The position numbers were made by a program, and so were the translations under genes. Positions 58,965 to 64,000 of a stretch of DNA of 64,000 bases are shown here, one piece after another (position 1 is the stretch's first letter; each line of letters starts with the position of its first letter). Origin of the DNA: Paraescarpia echinospica (Eukaryota; Annelida; Polychaeta; Sabellida; Siboglinidae); assembly GCA_020002185.1 (NCBI GenBank), contig CM034531.1:49471629-49535628 (forward strand). Reading direction: 5' to 3'. The notes below the pieces were generated by a model, which was not told the DNA's origin, made no database searches, and worked only from the letters and a program-made list of their open reading frames with translations.

Positions 58965-59115
58965 GCAATGCAATGGCACGATGATGCAATGAGCAATGGA
59001 GCGATGTGATGAAATGATGCACAATGCGATGGAGCGATGTTATGGACGATGCGACTGGGTTGCAATGGAACAATGCACGATGCTATGCATAATGCGATAG
59101 AACGATGTGCAAAGC
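58965..59115. repeat. imperfect minisatellite of gatg-rich motif
   Basis: Loosely repeated aatgcgatggagcgatg-type units, about eight, with heavy variation. Confidence 0.7.
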
Positions 59116-59870
59116 TTTGTGAGATGAAAATATAGACTCTACATACATTGGTTGATTCTAAATGGAAAGAGAAAATCTATCAAAACAATCAAATAGCATA
59201 TGAATGTTGATATGAAGGCATGAACAAGCCCCAAATAAATATCATAGACCACACAACCTGCAACTGTCATGTTTTCCCATGACAACATTCTAAAACAAGC
59301 CCAATTCCGTGGGTATGTAACATTGAAGGCATTCATTTAATTAAATACAAACGGCTGCCTAAGTCTCATTTTCAGCAAACACTTGCTCATTATGGTTGTT
59401 TACAAAAATGTTCGAAAAGTTAAAATATCAGGTATTTATGTTTATTACAACATCCAAATGGAACGAACTTTGGGAGACAGATGACCTAGTTTGCACCTAG
59501 TGGCTGCACCTATTAAGGCTCTGCGACTCAGTGAAGGTTTTTAGTTTTAAACGTTTTTTACAGTATTGTAAGTCTACTATTGGACTGCTGGTTCAGCAAG
59601 TATTTATGCCTTTTTACACTTCTTCACTATATTTCCTGTGGTATTGCCATGCGGGTTCTGTCAGCTGTGACCACTGCAGCCAGAACATTTTGTAGACCAA
59701 CCACGACCGCCGGTCTCAAAGCTAAATACCTGCTGTGTTTATGCCCCCCCCCTGCCACCAGACATCCTCCAAAAAATACTGCACAAGACTACATAATACA
59801 ACAAAATAAAAGCACATGTTTATTAAATTATTACTGTTTTTATTTGTACATTTTTGTTTTTACAAGTCTC
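59116..59870. other. unassigned region
   Basis: No supported gene. The part from 59540 may be 3' UTR of the LINE whose tail is described next. Confidence 0.4.
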
Positions 59871-59979
59871 TCATAACTCTTTTTGAGTGGACTTTGTATA
59901 CAGTGCTAACTTTGAATGTAATGTATTTATATGTCTTGTATTTTAATGCATGTATACGTGGAGTGAGACTCTAATAAAA

Positions 59980-60013
<34 letters not shown>
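59871..60013 (+). mobile_element. LINE 3' end with (ACT)n tail
   Basis: An AT-rich 3'-UTR-like stretch ends gagtgagactctaataaaat and is followed by about eleven ACT triplets. A polyadenylation-like AATAAAA followed by a simple-repeat tail is a common 3' end of CR1/Jockey-type LINEs. The coding part is absent or unrecognisable. Confidence 0.5.
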
Positions 60014-60112
60014 GTGTATGGTCATATCCTCAAGTTCAACAACGTTTTTGAAACCACCAAGTGCACACCGGAATAATATTGCAGCAGTCCCATGTGAAAA
60101 TGGGACCTACCT

Positions 60113-62152
60113 GTGTTTGTGAATACCAACGTAAGATTTTTGGCACCTAAAATTATAAAACTCACACAAGTACTAAAACTTAACTTCGCTGATGTCGCGT
60201 CAATAATAGAGAGTTGGTTTAGGGAACATACACCGGATGAATACAACACTGCGCCAGGATATCTCCACATCAAAAAAAATTGTACAGACGTGGTAGAGAG
60301 GTCATTCGCCTCATAAAAATGACATTCCTTTCAAGGAATGGACAGAACTACAAATAAACAACATGCCATATTCACACTGGCATTATGTTATCTGGTGATT
60401 TCAATTATCTACCAGAACGATATCTGAAAGCCCATTACCGTCTGATGCAGATAGTGACTGTTTACACACGTGGTGATGCCCCTTTGGGTAAAATCTACAC
60501 TAATATGGACGAATCTACTGGCAGCCACACACCAGTTGCCCTGCAGGAAGTGTCGATAACGATGTGGTTATTTGTGAGCCCAACTTTTATTAAAAATTCA
60601 ACACTGGACATCGACAAGTAGTGACAACCAAAGTAATGTGGCACAATGAGTGAGTCATCTTTGCAGCAGATTTCAAGAAAACCAAATGGGAGGCCCAGTA
60701 CCATCTACCATCCTGCAATGAACAACTGCAAATGCTAACATCCAACATAAATGAATTGGTAGATAAGTATTTCCCAACAAACACAGTCATAAGACAAACA
60801 TACAAAAGACAAACCATGAGTGTCAGACATATTCCGAGACCTAATTCGTCGTCTTCAACATGCACGGAAGTCAGGTGACCAAGCTTTGTACCCACTTTAC
60901 AGAAACAAAGTAATCCGCCTGAGCAAATCCTTGATAAAAAGCCACTACAACAAACGGATCAATAGATTGAAATCCTCAAATCCATGCAATTGGAGGAAGG
61001 GCATGAAGGAACTGCTTGGGTGCAACAAACCTAGCAGTGACATCCCTTTACTTCACCTTGCCAGACAAGTGTGTGAGGATAATCTGCAGGAACTCAACCA
61101 ACGGATAACTGACTTCTCTAAGTCAGCGAGTGACCACCTACCTGGCCTGAGCAATATTCAGCTTGAAGTGCCATCTGTACCCGCTGAATATGTAATCTCG
61201 GTTGAGGAGGTGGAAAAAACCACCTTCACAAACTTGATACGAGTAAAGCATCTGGCTCGGACTCTATATACCAAGCTGGGTCCTTAAAGAGTTCTCCATC
61301 TTGCTTGCTGGTCCAGTTGCTGCAAATTACACCAGCTCACTTCAGGAGGGTCATGTTTCATGTATCTGGCATTCTGCGAACGTCAGTCCACTCCAGAAAA
61401 AACAACCACCGGAGCATATTGAAACGGATCTTACACCAATCTCCTTAACAGCTGTATTCTGCAACGAAATGAAAGCGTTCATAGTGAAATGGGTCTGGAA
61501 CGTAGTACAAGACAAAATTTACCCACAACCAATATGGCTCCATTAAGAAGTCATCCACTACATATGCTCTCGTCGACCTACTGCCCCAGTGTTGTACAAG
61601 CACACACACATCCAAGCAGTTTGCTAGGATACTATTACTTGATTTCTCTAAGGTATTTGACGTAATCAATCACAACTTTCTACTTAAAACAATTCCAAAT
61701 GTATTAATGAAATGGATTGTCAGTTTCCTGACTAAAAGCACACAACAAGTCAAGCTGTGTAACACAGCATCCAACTGGAATCACATCCATGGAGGAGTTC
61801 CTCAAAGCATAAAACCAGGTGCATTGTCCACACTGAATCAGACACCCAGGCACAAACCCTCCAGGAAGCAGCCGTTGTAGCTTGCAGAATGACATGAAAA
61901 TCAACCAAATTAAGACAACACATCTTTTATTGTTTTTTTCTAAAACAAGGGCAAATTGCTAATCCATACAAATCAATGGAACTGAAACTCGGCGAATAAC
62001 CGAGGCAAAGGTACTTGGCATCCCTATCACCAGGAAACCGGACGTGGGACGTACACGTTCGTGAAATCAAACGAAAATCAGGCAAGAGGCTGTTTCTATT
62101 GGTCCAATTCAAATGGTCAGGTATTCCAGTAGAAGACCTGGTTCTGCATCAC
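60113..62152 (+). pseudogene. decayed LINE ORF2 (endonuclease to RT)
   Basis: The order is an endonuclease-like part (SGDFNYLPERYLKAH at about 60390, then GKIYTNMDE), a linker frame 60820-61287 with FRDLIRRLQHARKSGDQALY, YNKRINRLKSSNPCNW and LLHLARQVCEDNLQELNQRI, and RT pieces in other frames. The RT pieces include SWVLKEFSILLAGPVAANYT near 61290-61330, TDLTPISLTAVFC (about 61425), LLLDFSKVFDVINHN (about 61635) and later KRKSGKRLF near 62070. Stops and shifts throughout. It is cut at 62152 by the 5' end of LINE copy D. By impression it is an I/Nimb-like or related clade, not the CR1/L2-type family next to it. Confidence 0.75.
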
Positions 62153-63360
62153 TAGGTGGGTAGATGAGGGATCACCAGTAGATATCATCTATTTAGATTT
62201 TCAAAAAGCTTTCGACAAAGTACCACATCAAAGATTACTCCTTAAGCTAAAGGCCCATGGCATAGGAAATGGTATAATAAACTGGATAGAAAAATGGCTG
62301 AATGACAGAAGACAACGTGTAGTAGTTGATGGGGAGGCTTCAAACTGGAAATCGGTATTGAGTGGGGTACCACAGGGATCAGTACTAGGACCTATATTAT
62401 TCTTAATATATATCAACGATTTGGACGATGATATAACAAGCAAGGTGTAAAAATTTGCGGATGATACAAAAGTGTTTAGAAGGATTAAAAGTGATGGAGA
62501 CAGACAGCATTTACAAGATGATCTTGATAGGTTGATCAAATGGTCTGAAAAGTGGCAAATGCTGTTCAATTTTGGGAAATGTAAATGCCTCCACACAGGT
62601 CATGGGAATGAAGAGGTAAAATATAAAATGGGGGGTACTGTTCTAAGTACTACTGTAAAAGAAAAGGACTTGGGGTTAACCATTAGTGCTGATATGAAGG
62701 TTTCAGAGCAGTGCGGAATTGCAGCGTCAAAGGGAAATCAAATCCTTGGATTAATTAGGCGAAATATAGCGTATAAGAAAAAAGAATTAATAGTACCGCT
62801 GTACAAAACAATAGTGAGGCCTCATTTAGAATATTGTATACAAGCATGGAGGCCATATCGCAAGAAGGACATAGATATGCTAGAAAGAGTACAGAGGAGA
62901 GCGACTAAAATGATACCAAATCTGAGGGATCTTAGTTACGAAATATGCCTAAAAGAATGTGGTTTAACAACACTAGAGACCAGGAGATTGAGAGGAGATC
63001 ACATAGAAGTGTTTAAAATATTGAATGGTTATGAAAATATTGATAGAAACATTTTTTTCTCAGTTAAGAAAGATAGAAGGACCAGAGGACATGAAGCTAC
63101 ATTAGTAAAGGAGCAGTGTAGATTAGATATAAGAAAGTTCTCATTCTCACAAAGGACTGTAAATGAATGGAACAGATTATCTCCTGATTGTGTTGGTGCT
63201 AGTAGCGTGAATGTTTAAAAATAAAATCGACACACACCTAAAAAAGGCGGGATACATGTAGATAAAAAGTATTGGACTCTCGATAAGCCAAAAGGCTTCC
63301 TTGTCCACCTGCCATCCAGAGTAATTTTCTGGATGGCAATCTTGTTAAATCTTGTTAAAT
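62153..63360 (+). pseudogene. CR1/L2-type LINE ORF2, copy D (5'-truncated, best 3' half)
   Basis: Starts inside the RT ([20 protein letters not shown]) and keeps the [10 protein letters not shown] block (about 62365-62395) that copy A has lost. A TAA at about 62446 falls just before FADDTKVF and breaks the frame. From 62472 a 248-codon frame runs through ERVQRRATKMIPNLRDLSYE and SFSQRTVNEWNRLSPDCVG to 63218. A 3' UTR ends with two TTGTTAAATC tail units. The stop is the only major lesion, so this is the least damaged 3' half of the family here. Confidence 0.88.
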
Positions 63361-63364
63361 ATGC

Positions 63365-64000
63365 TTGCCTTGCGTGGTTGACCTCACTCACCATGGGACT
63401 ACAAAGGAACATGGAGAGAGTGTAAAGCCTGGTGGTATGGTGTTCCACAAGGCTTGGTGTTAGGTCCTTTGCTGTTCACTGTGTACACAGCACACACTAA
63501 TGAGACACTCTGTGGAATACCATAAGTTTGAAGATGATCTACAGATATACACACCATATTATCCTCGCATACCTGGTGACTTGGAGTCTGCTGTTCAGAG
63601 ACTTTCTGTCTGCATCAGTGAGGTCAAATGTTGGATGGTTCTGCATAAACTCAAGCTAACTGACAATAAGACTGAACTGATGGTGGCATTCAGTCCCTTT
63701 CATCTAGACAAATTTGAACTACCAGAGAACCTCGTTGTTGGTGGAGTAGCCATCAAGCCTACTGTCGCCATCAGGAACTTGGGAGCTCACTTTGACACTC
63801 ACATGAGCATGAAGCATTGTGTTGATGCTGTCTGCGAGACGTGTAACTTCCACCCGAGACGTATCAGCTCCATCAGGGCCTACATCACGAAGTCTGTCTG
63901 CCATTCATTAGTTGTTGCTCTGGTTATTTCAAGATTAGATTATTGTAACTCCCTGCTGCTGGACCTACTCGAATATCAGCTAGCACGCCTCCAGAAAATA
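63365..64000 (+). pseudogene. L2-like LINE RT fragment, runs off window
   Basis: Plus-strand frames read GVPQGLVLGPLLFTVY (about 63437-63485), FEDDLQIYTP (FADD box with the first D replaced by E and a stop before it), KLKLTDNKTELM and ISRLDYCNSLLLDLLEYQL up to the window edge. The order and motifs fit the RT palm to C-terminal tail of L2/CR1 elements. It begins right at the tail of copy D with an unrelated 5' boundary. Confidence 0.75.

Overview
The window looks like repeat-rich nuclear DNA of an invertebrate animal, probably marine. It is AT-rich, has spliced exons with long introns, and carries dense minisatellites and microsatellites, several non-LTR retrotransposon families and Ty3/gypsy elements. 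No prokaryotic features are present. The phylum cannot be fixed from the sequence alone; amphioxus, mollusc or cnidarian-like genomes would all fit.

Layout. 1-7640 is mostly tandem repeats: a 63-bp minisatellite with higher-order structure, a diverged ~130-bp array with microsatellites, and a ~74-bp minisatellite. 8.9-20.3 kb holds the one host-like gene I can support. It is seven short minus-strand exons, too small and scattered for an ORF scan, that encode leucine-rich repeats alternating 29 and 28 codons, all separated by phase-2 introns. This is the ribonuclease-inhibitor / NLR type of LRR. Its introns host MITE-like elements, a SINE-like copy and a large inverted array of ~180-bp units. 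22.5-23.4 kb carries a decayed minus-strand coding relic. 23.6-28.4 kb is a segmental duplicate of 47.0-50.2 kb, and its two copies have been interrupted by different insertions, including a 1.2-kb foldback at 25.2-26.4 kb.

28.9-46.7 kb is a nest of retroelements. A decayed gypsy pol lies between two nearly identical 421-bp direct repeats. A CR1/L2-type LINE follows, and a second LINE copy has been invaded by an LTR retrotransposon on the minus strand. That LINE-plus-LTR block is tandemly duplicated (~4.9 kb unit), followed by a third partial LTR. In this LTR element the integrase lies upstream of reverse transcriptase, which is the domain order of Ty1/copia but with gypsy-type sequences, as described for Gmr1-like elements.

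46.7-64 kb holds more relics: a LINE reverse-transcriptase tail, a decayed intronless gene that I recall as a PIN-like family expanded in marine invertebrates, short inverted repeats and minisatellites, and four or five further LINE fragments, the last running off the window end. Apart from the LRR exons, nothing here looks like a working host gene. The history is one of repeated insertion, local duplication and decay. Family names rest on motif recognition only; no database search was run.
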